DNA of 52,651 nucleotides from Alteromonadaceae bacterium (GCA_015491935.1 WGGB01000173.1:1-52651); one strand, 5' to 3'. Positions 32,682-42,855 are shown, counted from the stretch's first letter. Notes: generated by a model from the letters alone, not told the origin. Program-made: numbers and translations.

Positions 32682-34784
32682 ATGCCGTTAGCTCAAATTT
32701 TTTCAAATTTCAAAAAAAATAAATTAAGCTTTTTTTCTGGCTTAGGTACACCTGTACTCGTTATGGCCGCGTTAGGCATGGTTATACTACCGATGCCTGC
32801 TTTTTTACTCGATATTTTATTTTCGTTTAATATCGCCCTTTCTCTAGTAGTGCTATTGATCACTGTTTATACCTTAAAGCCATTAGATTTTGGCTCTTTT
32901 CCTGCGGTATTGTTAATCGCGACCATTTTGCGTTTAGCGCTGAATGTTGCCAGTACTCGTGTGGTATTGCTTGAAGGTCATAAAGGCCCTGATGCTGCAG
33001 GACACGTTATTGAAGCGTTTGGCTCGGTGGTAATTGGTGGTAATTATGCCGTTGGTCTCGTGGTGTTTTTAATTTTAATTATTATAAATTTTGTGGTAGT
33101 GACTAAAGGTGCAGGACGAATTTCAGAAGTAACCGCGCGTTTTACCTTAGATGCAATGCCAGGCAAACAAATGGCAATAGATGCTGATTTGAATGCAGGT
33201 TTTATTACTCAAGAGCAAGCCAAAGAGCGTCGTGAAGAAGTGACCAGTGAAGCTGACTTTTATGGTTCAATGGATGGTGCCAGTAAGTTTGTTAAAGGTG
33301 ATGCTATAGCGGGTATTTTAATTTTATTTATTAATATTATTGGCGGTTTAATTATTGGTATGGTGCAACATGATTTAACCTTTGAACGTGCTGCCGAAAT
33401 TTATACGTTATTGACTATTGGTGATGGCTTGGTTGCACAAATTCCGGGATTATTATTATCGGTTGCTACTGCCATAGCGGTTACTCGTCAAAATACTGCT
33501 GAAGACATGGGCGAGCAAGTTAGCAGCCAGTTAGGGCAAACACGTCCACTCTATATTGTTGCGGGTGTTATGTTTGTCATAGGTATTATTCCTGGTATGC
33601 CACATTTTGTCTTTTTACTTTTTGCTTTAATTATTTCCAGTGGCGCTTATTTTATAACCCGACGAAAACAAACTAAAGCGATAGCCATACAAGAAAATGA
33701 AGCCGTACAAACTGAGCAAACTCAACAGCAAGAAGCTGATGTTAAAGAATTGAGTTGGGAAGATGTTAACCATGTTGATGTTATCGGCTTAGAGGTTGGT
33801 TATAGGCTTATTCCTTTAGTTGATAAATCGCAAGGTGGAGAATTACTGAGTCGTATAAAAGGCGTACGTAAAAAACTTTCGCAAGAGTTTGGTTTTTTAG
33901 TGCCAGCGGTGCATATTCGAGATAATTTAGATTTAGAACCCAACATCTATCAAATATCATTAATGGGAGTCGTGGTGGGTGAAGCCGAAATTCGCCATGA
34001 TCATGAATTAGCCATTAACCCTGGGCAAGTTTACGGAAAACTTGATGGTATAGAAACGAAAGATCCTGCTTTTGGTTTAGAAGCGGTATGGATAAATCAA
34101 AATCAACGTGAACACGCACAAACATTAGGCTATACCGTTGTTGATGCAGCGACAGTATTAGCCACACATCTCAGTCAAATATTAACCAATAATGCGGCAC
34201 AATTAATTGGTTATGAAGAAGTACAAAATTTATTAGATATTTTAGCTAAAAGTTACCCTAAATTGGTTGAAGGTTTAGTGCCCGATATCTTAACTTTAGC
34301 CACTATTGTTAAAGTATTACAAAATTTAATGAATGAAGGTGTTGCGGTAAGAGATATGCGTAGCATAGTGCAAACTTTAGTTGAATATGGACCCAAAAGC
34401 CAAGATACCGATGTATTAACAGCCGCAGTACGTATTTCATTACGTAAATTTATTGTTCAAGACCTAGTTGGCGCAACGCCAGAGGTTCCCGTCATAACAT
34501 TGGCTCCAGAACTGGAACAAATGTTGCATCAGTCTATGCAGATGGCTGGAGATGATGGCGCAGGTATTGAACCTGGCTTAGCAGAGCGATTACAAAAGTC
34601 GCTTGCTGATGGTGCTCAACAACAAGAGTTAGCGGGTAATACACCCGTCTTATTAACCTCGGGAATGTTACGTACCGTATTAGCTAAATTTGTTAAATAT
34701 ACCATCCCAAGTTTAAGGGTTATTTCATACCAAGAAGTACCTGATGACAAACAAATTAAAATTGTTAGTTCTATTGGTCAGTAA
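32682..34784 (+). CDS. flhA: Flagellar export gate protein FlhA
   Basis: FlhA forms the nonameric export platform and proton-driven gate. The 700 residues have eight membrane helices in the first half, the FHIPEP signature region (ISEVTARFTLDAMPGKQMAIDADLNAGFI near 150-180), and a large cytoplasmic domain that binds chaperone-substrate complexes (VIGLEVGYRLIPLVDKSQGGELLSRI onward). There is no strong ribosome binding site before the ATG. No alternative start fits the family better. Confidence 0.96.
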   Translation: MPLAQIFSNFKKNKLSFFSGLGTPVLVMAALGMVILPMPAFLLDILFSFNIALSLVVLLITVYTLKPLDFGSFPAVLLIATILRLALNVASTRVVLLEGHKGPDAAGHVIEAFGSVVIGGNYAVGLVVFLILIIINFVVVTKGAGRISEVTARFTLDAMPGKQMAIDADLNAGFITQEQAKERREEVTSEADFYGSMDGASKFVKGDAIAGILILFINIIGGLIIGMVQHDLTFERAAEIYTLLTIGDGLVAQIPGLLLSVATAIAVTRQNTAEDMGEQVSSQLGQTRPLYIVAGVMFVIGIIPGMPHFVFLLFALIISSGAYFITRRKQTKAIAIQENEAVQTEQTQQQEADVKELSWEDVNHVDVIGLEVGYRLIPLVDKSQGGELLSRIKGVRKKLSQEFGFLVPAVHIRDNLDLEPNIYQISLMGVVVGEAEIRHDHELAINPGQVYGKLDGIETKDPAFGLEAVWINQNQREHAQTLGYTVVDAATVLATHLSQILTNNAAQLIGYEEVQNLLDILAKSYPKLVEGLVPDILTLATIVKVLQNLMNEGVAVRDMRSIVQTLVEYGPKSQDTDVLTAAVRISLRKFIVQDLVGATPEVPVITLAPELEQMLHQSMQMAGDDGAGIEPGLAERLQKSLADGAQQQELAGNTPVLLTSGMLRTVLAKFVKYTIPSLRVISYQEVPDDKQIKIVSSIGQ

Positions 34785-34867
34785 AAACCAATAAAAATTG
34801 TTCAGTGCTTTAGCTTAACAAGACTAATGTAGTAAATTTATCTCGCTTTGATATAAAGAGGTTTTTC

Positions 34868-36358
34868 GTGAAAATTAAACGTTATGTAGCTAAAGATATG
34901 CGCACTGCCTTAGCACAAATAAAAGAAGAGTTAGGCGCAGATGCGGTGATCATGTCAAATAAGAAAATTCCTGAGGGAGTTGAATTAATGGCCGCGATTG
35001 ATGGCAATGAGGTTGCACCACATACCGAAGCCACGGTTAATTCTAACCAACAAGCAAATGAAGTTGTTATGCCTACAGAGCGACCAATGGCGCAAGATAC
35101 GGTTTCATTAGCCAGTACTAGTGTGCAATCTGCAAATATAAATATGGCAGCAAATGAGCAAAGTGGCTTATCTGCATTATTAAACAGAGAAATACAAAAA
35201 AATACTGCAACTGAGGCTGTGTCGAATACAAATGATGAATTTCAGCCAACACTGTCAGCTGAAGAAGCCAATATAAAACAACAATTAAAAAGCTTCACTG
35301 ACCGTTTGCAACAATCGACAAATACGAATATACCCACAATCGCTGAAAGTGCGCGGTTAGATAATAATCAATCGGTTGATGATTTAACGACTTCAATGTC
35401 ATTACCAACAGAAAATACTATTAATAAACAAGAAATTGATAGTCTTAAAAATGAAATGTCAGCCATAAGACAATTATTAGAACATCAAGTTTCAGGATTA
35501 ATGTGGCAAGATTTAGCACAAAAAGATCCCACTAAAGCGATGTTAATTGAGCGTTTAACCTCATTAGGTTTGACCGAAAAAATTGCTGAACAAGTAGCGG
35601 GTTTTGTCCCTAAGCAAGCTAATCAAGAACAAGCATGGCAATTAGCGTTGAATTTAGTCACACAACAACTAAATACCACCAATAATGATATTATTAATCA
35701 AGGTGGAATTGTCGCTTTAGTTGGTCCAACTGGGGTTGGAAAAACAACGACAATAGCTAAGTTAGCCGCGCGTTTTGCACAAATTCATGGCAGTGATAGT
35801 GTCGCGTTAATTTCAACCGATACATTTAGAATTGCAGGCTTTGAACAGCTGCAAACCTATGGGCGCATCATTGGCTGTCAAGTTAAAATAGCTAAAGATA
35901 AACAAGCACTTGAAGGGTTAATTCAAGAGTTTGTTAATAAAAAGTTAGTATTAATAGATACCGCAGGAATGGGGCAAAGAGATTTGCGTTTAGCGCAACA
36001 TTTAACTTCCTTGATATCTAATACGCGTGTTAGAATTCGTAACTATTTAGTGCTCGCAGCTAATACTCAACAAAACGTTATGCAAGAAAATGTTGAGCGT
36101 TTCAATAAAATTCCCTTAGTTGGGTGTATTTATACTAAACTTGATGAGAGTTTAAGTATTGGAGAGATTATTAGTACAGCAATTCAAAACTCTTTACCTA
36201 TAGGATATCTTACTGACGGACAAAGAGTTCCAGAAGATATTAAGGTTGCTAATACTGAAAAATTAGTTATGCTTGCCAATAAAATGGTTGCTAATACTAT
36301 GGTGAAACAATCTCAACATTGGCAACCTCAAACAAATATGTCTGCAGCCATGATGTAA
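34868..36358 (+). CDS. flhF: Signal recognition-type GTPase FlhF, polar flagellum placement
   Basis: FlhF recruits the first flagellar components to the cell pole. The 496 residues start from GTG (GAGG six bases before) with KIKRYVAKDMRTALAQIKEELGADAVIMSNKK. A long disordered acidic-polar B domain of about 60-200 follows, then the N and G domains with P loop GPTGVGKT (286-293), STDTFRIAGFEQLQTYG, LIDTAGMGQRD and TKLDESLSIGEIIS. It precedes flhG, its antagonist. Confidence 0.95.
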   Translation: MKIKRYVAKDMRTALAQIKEELGADAVIMSNKKIPEGVELMAAIDGNEVAPHTEATVNSNQQANEVVMPTERPMAQDTVSLASTSVQSANINMAANEQSGLSALLNREIQKNTATEAVSNTNDEFQPTLSAEEANIKQQLKSFTDRLQQSTNTNIPTIAESARLDNNQSVDDLTTSMSLPTENTINKQEIDSLKNEMSAIRQLLEHQVSGLMWQDLAQKDPTKAMLIERLTSLGLTEKIAEQVAGFVPKQANQEQAWQLALNLVTQQLNTTNNDIINQGGIVALVGPTGVGKTTTIAKLAARFAQIHGSDSVALISTDTFRIAGFEQLQTYGRIIGCQVKIAKDKQALEGLIQEFVNKKLVLIDTAGMGQRDLRLAQHLTSLISNTRVRIRNYLVLAANTQQNVMQENVERFNKIPLVGCIYTKLDESLSIGEIISTAIQNSLPIGYLTDGQRVPEDIKVANTEKLVMLANKMVANTMVKQSQHWQPQTNMSAAMM

Positions 36359-36442
36359 AAATTGAGTCTAATTGTTTTGTAGCGTTTACAACGTTTTTTA
36401 AGTATTAATAAAAATGGATAGATATACAAAAAGAAGATATAG

Positions 36443-37285
36443 ATGATAGATCAAGCAAGTGGTTTACGAAAAATGCACGGATTAAAACAAATGAAAGTTA
36501 TAGCGGTTTCTGGTGGTAAAGGTGGTGTTGGTAAAACAAATGTTTCGCTTAATACTGCGATTGCTTTAGCTTACCAAGGTAAACGTGTTTTAGTGTTAGA
36601 TGCTGATTTAGGCCTAGCTAATGTCGATGTAATGCTTGGCTTGCGTGTACAACGTAACTTGTCACACGTATTGTCAGGTGAATGTGAACTTGATGATGTT
36701 ATTATTGAAGGCCCTGCTGGGATTAAAATTATTCCTGCAACTTCGGGCACTCAATCAATGGTTGATTTAACCCCCGCAGAACACGCTGGTTTAATTCGTG
36801 CTTTTAGTGAAATGAAAACTGAATGTGATGTGCTAATTGTTGATACCGCGGCAGGTATTTCTGACATGGTGTTAAGTTTTACCCGCGCAGCACAAGATGT
36901 GTTGCTAGTCGTTTGTGATGAGCCAACGTCTATTACCGATTGCTATGCGTTAATGAAGTTGCTCAGTCGCGATCATGACGTGTTTAAATTTAAAGTTGTT
37001 GCCAATATGGTGCGAACCCCAAAAGAAGGGCAACAACTTTTTGCTAAACTGACTAAAGTATCTGACCGCTTTTTAGATGTAGCACTTGAGCTAGTTGGTG
37101 TTGTTCCTTTTGATGAAAACATTCGTAAATCAGTGCGCAAACAACAAGCTATTGTTGATGCATTTCCTGATTCTCCAGCAGCAATCGCATTTAAAGAGCT
37201 TGCGAAAAAAATTACTCAATGGCCGATTCCAAACCAACCGTCGGGTCATTTAGAATTTTTTATTGAAAAATTATTAGAACATTAA
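36443..37285 (+). CDS. flhG: MinD-like ATPase FlhG (FleN), flagellar number control
   Basis: FlhG limits the number of flagella, acting through FlhF and by restraining FlrA. The 280 residues start with the DQASGLRKM helix that contacts FlhF, then the deviant Walker A VSGGKGGVGKT (the run GGKGGVGKT covers about 24-32), VLVLDADLGLANVDVMLG and VLIVDTAAGIS. The C-terminal amphipathic helix (HLEFFIEKLLEH) probably serves membrane binding as in MinD. The start has AAGAAG upstream. Confidence 0.95.
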   Translation: MIDQASGLRKMHGLKQMKVIAVSGGKGGVGKTNVSLNTAIALAYQGKRVLVLDADLGLANVDVMLGLRVQRNLSHVLSGECELDDVIIEGPAGIKIIPATSGTQSMVDLTPAEHAGLIRAFSEMKTECDVLIVDTAAGISDMVLSFTRAAQDVLLVVCDEPTSITDCYALMKLLSRDHDVFKFKVVANMVRTPKEGQQLFAKLTKVSDRFLDVALELVGVVPFDENIRKSVRKQQAIVDAFPDSPAAIAFKELAKKITQWPIPNQPSGHLEFFIEKLLEH

Positions 37286-37307
37286 ACAATTCATTGGTGG
37301 TAGCTAA

Positions 37308-38033
37308 GTGGCAAAAGCAAGTGCTTACAATGTTCAAACAGATAAAATGGCTTTGCTTGAGAAGCATACTGTTTTAGTTAAGCGTATTGCTTATCATTTA
37401 ATGGCAAGATTACCAGCAAGCGTGTTAGTTGATGATTTAATTCAGTCTGGCATGATAGGTTTGTTTGAAGCCGCCAATAACTTTGATCATAGCAAAGGCG
37501 CTAGTTTTGAAACCTTTGCAGGCATTCGTATTCGTGGCGCAATGCTTGATGAAATAAGGCGTGGCGACTGGACACCTCGCTCTGTTCACAAAAATAGTCG
37601 CATGGTTAGTGATGCGATAAAATCATTAGAAGCAGAACTTGGTCGTGATGTAACAGATATTGAAGTTGCTGAAAAACTTGATATTTCATTAAATGAGTAC
37701 CATCATATTCTTAATGAAGTCAGTTCTGGCAAAATAATAGGTATTGCTGACTTAGGTGTTAATGAAGATGTGTTAATTGTTGATGAAAGTCGTGGTGGTG
37801 AAAATCCCTATCAACATATAGAGAAAGATTTTTTTAAAAAAGCACTAACTCAATGCATAACAAGCTTGCCAGAACGTGAATCTTTAGTATTATCATTATA
37901 CTATGATGAAGAATTAAATTTACGTGAAATTGGCCAAGTATTAGATGTCAGTGAATCTCGAGTTAGTCAAATTCATAGTCAGGCAATGCATCGCTTAAAA
38001 GCTCGGATGCAAGCATGGCAAGTTGATGTTTAA
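37308..38033 (+). CDS. fliA: Flagellar sigma factor FliA (sigma28)
   Basis: FliA directs RNA polymerase to late flagellar and chemotaxis genes and is held by the anti-sigma factor FlgM until the hook is complete. The 241 residues start from GTG. Region 2 is DDLIQSGMIGLFEAANNFDHSKGASFETFAGIRIRGAMLDEIR. Region 3 follows (SLEAELGRDVTDIEVAEKL). Region 4 is LPERESLVLSLYYDEELNLREIGQVLDVSESRVSQIHSQA. It lies 22 bases after flhG. Confidence 0.96.
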   Translation: MAKASAYNVQTDKMALLEKHTVLVKRIAYHLMARLPASVLVDDLIQSGMIGLFEAANNFDHSKGASFETFAGIRIRGAMLDEIRRGDWTPRSVHKNSRMVSDAIKSLEAELGRDVTDIEVAEKLDISLNEYHHILNEVSSGKIIGIADLGVNEDVLIVDESRGGENPYQHIEKDFFKKALTQCITSLPERESLVLSLYYDEELNLREIGQVLDVSESRVSQIHSQAMHRLKARMQAWQVDV

Positions 38034-38159
38034 GTGGTAAAATTGATATTTAGCGGCTTAAATCAATTAAATATTAATTAATTAAAAGAAAGTTAAGCAG
38101 AATTTAGTTAAGTAGAATATTATTATAAATATTATTAAATGTTCTCGTCGGAGGGTGCC

Positions 38160-38543
38160 TTGGATAAAAATATGAAAGTTCTTGTAGTTGATGATTTCTC
38201 AACCATGAGACGTATAGTGAAAAATTTATTACGTGATTTAGGTTTTACCAACATTTCAGAGGCTGATGACGGTAGTACCGCGCTGCCAATGTTACAAGGT
38301 GGAGATTTTGATTTCGTCGTAACCGATTGGAATATGCCAGGTATGCAAGGAATAGACTTATTAAAAGCTATTCGTGCAGATGAATCATTAGCACATTTAC
38401 CGGTATTATTAATAACGGCTGAAGCGAAAAAAGAACAAATAGTGATGGCAGCACAAGCTGGTGTTAATGGCTATATTGTAAAACCTTTTACTGCGGCAAC
38501 CTTAAAAACTAAGCTTGAGAAAATTTTTCAGCGTTTGGGCTAA
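38160..38543 (+). CDS. cheY: Chemotaxis response regulator CheY, TTG start
   Basis: Phosphorylated CheY binds FliM and changes motor rotation. The single receiver domain has the acid pocket Asp11-Asp12 (VVDDFS), phosphoacceptor Asp56 (VVTDWNMPG), [12 protein letters not shown] and VKPF with the conserved Lys. An ATG at 38139 opens the frame, but GGAGGG at 38150-38155 stands at ideal distance from the TTG at 38160. The product then reads [19 protein letters not shown] and is 127 residues, the normal CheY length. I therefore choose TTG. Confidence 0.93.
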   Translation: MDKNMKVLVVDDFSTMRRIVKNLLRDLGFTNISEADDGSTALPMLQGGDFDFVVTDWNMPGMQGIDLLKAIRADESLAHLPVLLITAEAKKEQIVMAAQAGVNGYIVKPFTAATLKTKLEKIFQRLG

Positions 38544-38575
38544 CCAATTCTAGCCTTTATACCTAAGGATTTTTC

Positions 38576-39361
38576 ATGACTATAGCTATGGGTAACACAG
38601 TTACGCTAGAACAAGCTAAATTATTAGTTGAGTATCTTGAGAATGATCAGCAAGATAAAGCGGATCAATTACTTGCTGAAATTCAAAATCCGATTAATTC
38701 GGATTTATTTGCCGAAATTGGCAAGTTAACGCGTCAATTACATGACTCGTTAATGAATTTTCAATTAGATTCTCGTCTAAGTGATTTAGCCAGCGCCGAT
38801 ATACCTGACGCAAAAGAACGGCTAAATTATGTTATTGAACGCACCGAAGAAGCAGCGAATAAAACCATGGATGCCGTTGAATCCATTTTTCCTGCGGTAG
38901 ATGAAATTCAGGCACAATTGCAATTAGTTGAACCTAATTGGCAAAAGTTGATGCGTAATGATATTGATTTAGCTGGATTTAAAGGTTTATGTCAGCATAT
39001 TGATAAATTATTGAAAATGACAGGCAAAGAAACCAATAATATTCATACGTTAATGACTGATGTTTTAATGGCTCAAGATTTTCAAGATTTAACGGGGCAG
39101 GTTATCCGTAAGGTTATTGACTTAGTTAGAGAAGTTGAAGAAAGCTTAATTGGTATGCTAACTGCTTTTGGTATAACAGAAAGTATGCTTTCTGAACGTA
39201 CTGGTAGTGAAGATAACGCAGATAATACTGAAGTGAAAAAAAGTAGCCCTAAAGTAGGTAAAAACCTAGTTGAAGGGCCAATTATAAATGTCGAAGAAAG
39301 AGATGATGTTGTCGCAGATCAAGATGATGTTGATGATCTTTTATCAAGTTTAGGTTTTTAG
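38576..39361 (+). CDS. cheZ: Chemotaxis phosphatase CheZ
   Basis: CheZ removes the phosphate from CheY. The 261 residues form a long helical hairpin with the catalytic motif AQDFQDLTGQVIRKV (the Gln that attacks CheY-phosphate). An acidic linker follows, and the C-terminal CheY-docking peptide QDDVDDLLSSLGF. AAGGA lies just before the ATG. It is between cheY and cheA as in Vibrio and Shewanella. Confidence 0.95.
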   Translation: MTIAMGNTVTLEQAKLLVEYLENDQQDKADQLLAEIQNPINSDLFAEIGKLTRQLHDSLMNFQLDSRLSDLASADIPDAKERLNYVIERTEEAANKTMDAVESIFPAVDEIQAQLQLVEPNWQKLMRNDIDLAGFKGLCQHIDKLLKMTGKETNNIHTLMTDVLMAQDFQDLTGQVIRKVIDLVREVEESLIGMLTAFGITESMLSERTGSEDNADNTEVKKSSPKVGKNLVEGPIINVEERDDVVADQDDVDDLLSSLGF

Positions 39362-39374
39362 GGGGAATGGCTGC

Positions 39375-41579
39375 ATGTCTTTTGAAGCAGATGAGGAAAT
39401 TCTACAAGATTTTTTAATTGAAGCCGGTGAAATACTTGAGTCACTATCTGAACAGTTAGTTGAGCTTGAAAATGATCCAGACAATGCTGATTTACTTAAT
39501 TCAATTTTCCGTGGTTTTCACACGGTAAAAGGTGGTGCAGGCTTTTTAGCGCTAAATGAATTAGTTGATGTTTGTCATGGTGCTGAAAACATCTTTGATT
39601 TATTACGTACGGGGCAACGTACTGTTTCTGCGAGCTTAATGGATGTTATATTACAAGCACTAGATACGATTAATGAAATGTTTGTTTTAGTACAAGCACG
39701 AGAACCCTTAGTTCCCGCTGATGCAGGCTTATTAGCCGAGCTTCATCGTTTAAGCCGACCAGAAAGTGAAGATGAACAAGCTGTTTCTGCGCCCGTAGAA
39801 GAGGTTGCTGAAATCACGCCTCCTGTTGAAGAAGAAACACCTTCTACTTCCATATCAGAAGAAAGCTCAGATGAAATGACAGAAGATGAGTTTGAAGCTT
39901 TACTTGATGAACTTCATGGTTCTGGCTCATCTGCTAGTAAAGCAGCTTCTCCAACAAAAACACCTTCGCCAACCGAAAATAACTCTACTGACGATAGTTC
40001 TGATACTGAAATTACAGATGATGAATTTGAAGCCCTATTAGATGAGTTGCATGGTCAAGGTGCTTTTTCATCTAGTGTAGACGCGAGTGGCAGTAGTAAT
40101 AATGTTGCCTCAACTGATTCAGATGAAATAAATGATGATGAATTTGAAGCGTTATTAGACGAGTTACACGGTAAAGGTAAAGCACCTAAAATTGTTAAAC
40201 CTGAAACTCCCGCAGCTGTTACACCAGCAACCCCCAAAGCAGTTGAAAAAGCAACAGCTAAGCCTGCAGCAAAAGCAGCACCTAAACCCGCAGCAAAAGC
40301 AGCACCGAAAGCAACACCTAAACCAGCGGCAAAAGCTGGAGCAGCAAAAGCTGGAGCAGCAAAAGCGAATACAACATCGGTACCGCAAGGTGAAACAACG
40401 GTACGCGTTGACACTAAACGTTTAGATAAAATCATGAATATGGTTGGTGAATTAGTACTAGTACGTAACCGTTTAACGAGTTTAGGTTTAGCTAAAGATG
40501 ATGAAGAATTATCTAAAGTAGTTTCTAACTTAGATGCTGTTACCACAGATTTGCAAGGCGCGGTCATGCAGACCCGTATGCAGCCAATCAAAAAAGTTTT
40601 TGGACGTTTCCCTCGTGTGGTAAGAGATTTAGCACGAAGTTTAAACAAAGAAATTAAATTAATTTTAGAGGGTGAAGACACCGATTTAGATAAAAATTTA
40701 GTTGAAGCATTAGCCGATCCTTTAGTGCATTTAGTGCGAAACTCTGTTGATCATGGTGTGGAAGAACCTGATGTTCGTGAGGCTAAAGGTAAGCCAAGAG
40801 AAGGATCTGTTATTTTATCAGCTTCACAAGAAGGTGATCATATTTTGCTTACCATCAAAGATGATGGTGCAGGTATGGATGCAGAAAAATTAAAATCTAT
40901 CGCTATTGACCGTGGCGTTTTAGATGCTGATGCAGCCGCGAGAATGTCAGATAAAGAAGCCTTTAGCTTGATTTTTGCTCCTGGTTTTTCAACCAAAACA
41001 GAAATTTCTGAAGTTTCAGGTCGCGGTGTCGGAATGGATGTGGTTAAAACAAAAATCACTCAACTAAATGGTACCGTAAGTATTGATTCTGAAATGGGTC
41101 GAGGCACAGTATTAGAAATTAAAGTGCCATTAACGTTAGCTATATTACCGACATTAATGGTGAAATTAGGACAGCAAATATTTGCGTTACCATTGGCAGG
41201 CGTTAATGAAATATTTCATCTAGATTTAACCAATACCAATGTTGTTGATGGACAGTTAACTATTATTGTTCGTGATAAGGCTATTCCCTTATTTTACCTT
41301 GATGAATGGCTTGTTAAAGACTTCACAGGCAAAACGAGAGAAAAAGGCCATGTGGTTATCGTTCAATTAGGTAATCAACAAATTGGTTTTGTTGTTGATG
41401 GCTTAATAGGACAAGAAGAAGTCGTAATTAAACCATTAGATCAACTACTACATGGCACACCAGGTATGGCGGGAGCAACAATAACAAGTGATGGTGGTAT
41501 TGCACTGATTTTAGACGTAGCGAGTATGTTAAAGTATTATGCTAAAAAATCATCTGTTCACAAAAAGTTGCGCTCTTAG
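39375..41579 (+). CDS. cheA: Chemotaxis histidine kinase CheA with a triplicated linker peptide
   Basis: CheA phosphorylates CheY and CheB in response to receptors. Of 734 residues, the Hpt (P1) domain covers about 1-110 with FRGFHTVKGGAGFL (His49). Residues 130-335 are an acidic then Ala/Lys/Pro-rich linker holding three copies of a 14-residue peptide ending DEFEALLDELHG (169-182, 214-227, 253-266); I see no typical P2 CheY/CheB-binding domain. The dimerisation domain begins near VRVDTKRLDKIMNMVGELVLVRNR. The ATPase domain follows (HLVRNSVDHGVE, DDGAGMD, FAPGFSTK, GRGVGMDVV), and a CheW-like regulatory domain ends the protein. GGGGGAA precedes the ATG. Confidence 0.96.
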   Translation: MSFEADEEILQDFLIEAGEILESLSEQLVELENDPDNADLLNSIFRGFHTVKGGAGFLALNELVDVCHGAENIFDLLRTGQRTVSASLMDVILQALDTINEMFVLVQAREPLVPADAGLLAELHRLSRPESEDEQAVSAPVEEVAEITPPVEEETPSTSISEESSDEMTEDEFEALLDELHGSGSSASKAASPTKTPSPTENNSTDDSSDTEITDDEFEALLDELHGQGAFSSSVDASGSSNNVASTDSDEINDDEFEALLDELHGKGKAPKIVKPETPAAVTPATPKAVEKATAKPAAKAAPKPAAKAAPKATPKPAAKAGAAKAGAAKANTTSVPQGETTVRVDTKRLDKIMNMVGELVLVRNRLTSLGLAKDDEELSKVVSNLDAVTTDLQGAVMQTRMQPIKKVFGRFPRVVRDLARSLNKEIKLILEGEDTDLDKNLVEALADPLVHLVRNSVDHGVEEPDVREAKGKPREGSVILSASQEGDHILLTIKDDGAGMDAEKLKSIAIDRGVLDADAAARMSDKEAFSLIFAPGFSTKTEISEVSGRGVGMDVVKTKITQLNGTVSIDSEMGRGTVLEIKVPLTLAILPTLMVKLGQQIFALPLAGVNEIFHLDLTNTNVVDGQLTIIVRDKAIPLFYLDEWLVKDFTGKTREKGHVVIVQLGNQQIGFVVDGLIGQEEVVIKPLDQLLHGTPGMAGATITSDGGIALILDVASMLKYYAKKSSVHKKLRS
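39879..40172 (+). repeat. Three dispersed copies of a 42-base coding repeat in cheA
   Basis: Copies at 39879-39920, 40014-40055 and 40131-40172 encode TEDEFEALLDELHG, TDDEFEALLDELHG and NDDEFEALLDELHG. The last 12 residues are identical, yet six of these 12 codons differ between copies 1 and 2 and seven between copies 1 and 3, all synonymously. The protein sequence is therefore held by selection, not by recent duplication. Confidence 0.95.
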
Positions 41580-41634
41580 AAAATAACAAGCTTTAAATTT
41601 ATCAATAGTTTAAGGCGATATAAAGAGAAAATTA

Positions 41635-42855
41635 ATGGCGTATAAAGTTTTAGTAGTTGATGACTCCAGTTTTTTTAGACGTCGCTTGTCTGATATTTTA
41701 AATAAAGATAGTAACTTAACCGTTATAGATGTGGCTGTTAATGGAAAAGAAGCAGTAGAGAAAGCTATTGCTTTACAGCCAGATGTTATTACTATGGACA
41801 TTGAAATGCCTATTTTAAACGGCATTGACGCGGTAAAACAAATTATGGCAAAAGCACCGACTGCGGTGCTTATGTTCTCGTCTTTAACTCATCAAGGTGC
41901 TAAAGCAACCTTAGAGGCTCTAGATGCCGGAGCATTAGATTTTTTACCGAAAAAATTTAATGAAATAGCACAAAATAGTGACGAAGCAGGTTCTTTATTG
42001 CGTCAACGGGTAATAGAATTAGCGCGACGGAAAAAAATGGTATCTCGTCAGTTTTCTACTTCTACAGAGCGTGTCACATCGCCTAATAAAAATTCATTAA
42101 AAACTCCTGAGACTAGACAAACTAGATTTGATGCTACACGCAAATCGCCAGCGTCAATTAATCGGACTATATCTAGCAGAAAAACAACTGAATCACTGTC
42201 ATCTGGTACTATAAATTCAGGTTCTACAACGACAATAAGCTCAGTAACGAGTCATTTCAAACGATCTTCAGGTAAAAATTATAAATTACTCGCTATAGGT
42301 ACCTCAACTGGTGGGCCTGTCGCGTTACAAAAAGTATTAACACAAATACCTCAAAATTTTCCTTTACCGATAGTCCTTATTCAGCATATGCCTGCTGCAT
42401 TTACCAGTGCTTTTGCTAGTCGTTTAAATGTTTTATGCAAAATTAGTGTTAAAGAAGCCGAAGACGGCGATATGTTAAAACCTGGTTGTGCTTATTTAGC
42501 GCCAGGTGGTCGGCAAATGATTATTGAAGGCAGCGAAAATAACGCAAAAATAAAAATTTTAGACGATAATTCACCACGTATCACTTATAAACCGAGTGTT
42601 GATATAACATTTGGTTCAGCGGCTAAAGTTTATTCGGGCAATGTCTTGGCTGTTATTTTAACAGGAATGGGAGCTGACGGGCGAGAAGGTGCACGTATGC
42701 TAAAAAGTAAAGGTGCCACTATTTGGGCGCAAAACGAACAAACCTGTGTTGTTTATGGTATGCCGCAAGCGGTAACTGCTGCCGGAATTTCTCAACTAGA
42801 ATTACCTATTGAAGAATTCTCATCCGCCATTGTTAAGGAAGTGACTCATGGATAA
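41635..42855 (+). CDS. cheB: Chemotaxis methylesterase CheB
   Basis: CheB demethylates chemoreceptors for adaptation. The 406 residues have an N-terminal receiver domain ([12 protein letters not shown]; Asp55 in [12 protein letters not shown]), a long Ser/Thr-rich linker (about 135-210) and the esterase domain. The catalytic residues are Ser224 (GTSTGG), the His in VLIQHMP and the Asp in [12 protein letters not shown]. Its end overlaps motC by eight bases. AAGAGA precedes the ATG. Confidence 0.95.
   Translation: MAYKVLVVDDSSFFRRRLSDILNKDSNLTVIDVAVNGKEAVEKAIALQPDVITMDIEMPILNGIDAVKQIMAKAPTAVLMFSSLTHQGAKATLEALDAGALDFLPKKFNEIAQNSDEAGSLLRQRVIELARRKKMVSRQFSTSTERVTSPNKNSLKTPETRQTRFDATRKSPASINRTISSRKTTESLSSGTINSGSTTTISSVTSHFKRSSGKNYKLLAIGTSTGGPVALQKVLTQIPQNFPLPIVLIQHMPAAFTSAFASRLNVLCKISVKEAEDGDMLKPGCAYLAPGGRQMIIEGSENNAKIKILDDNSPRITYKPSVDITFGSAAKVYSGNVLAVILTGMGADGREGARMLKSKGATIWAQNEQTCVVYGMPQAVTAAGISQLELPIEEFSSAIVKEVTHG

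Noticed and set aside
40055-40681. A 208-codon minus-strand frame inside cheA
   Set aside because: It is a shadow of the Ala/Lys/Pro-rich linker and kinase core of CheA. Its Ala/Phe/Gly-rich translation mirrors the repeats, and there is no ribosome binding site or family match.
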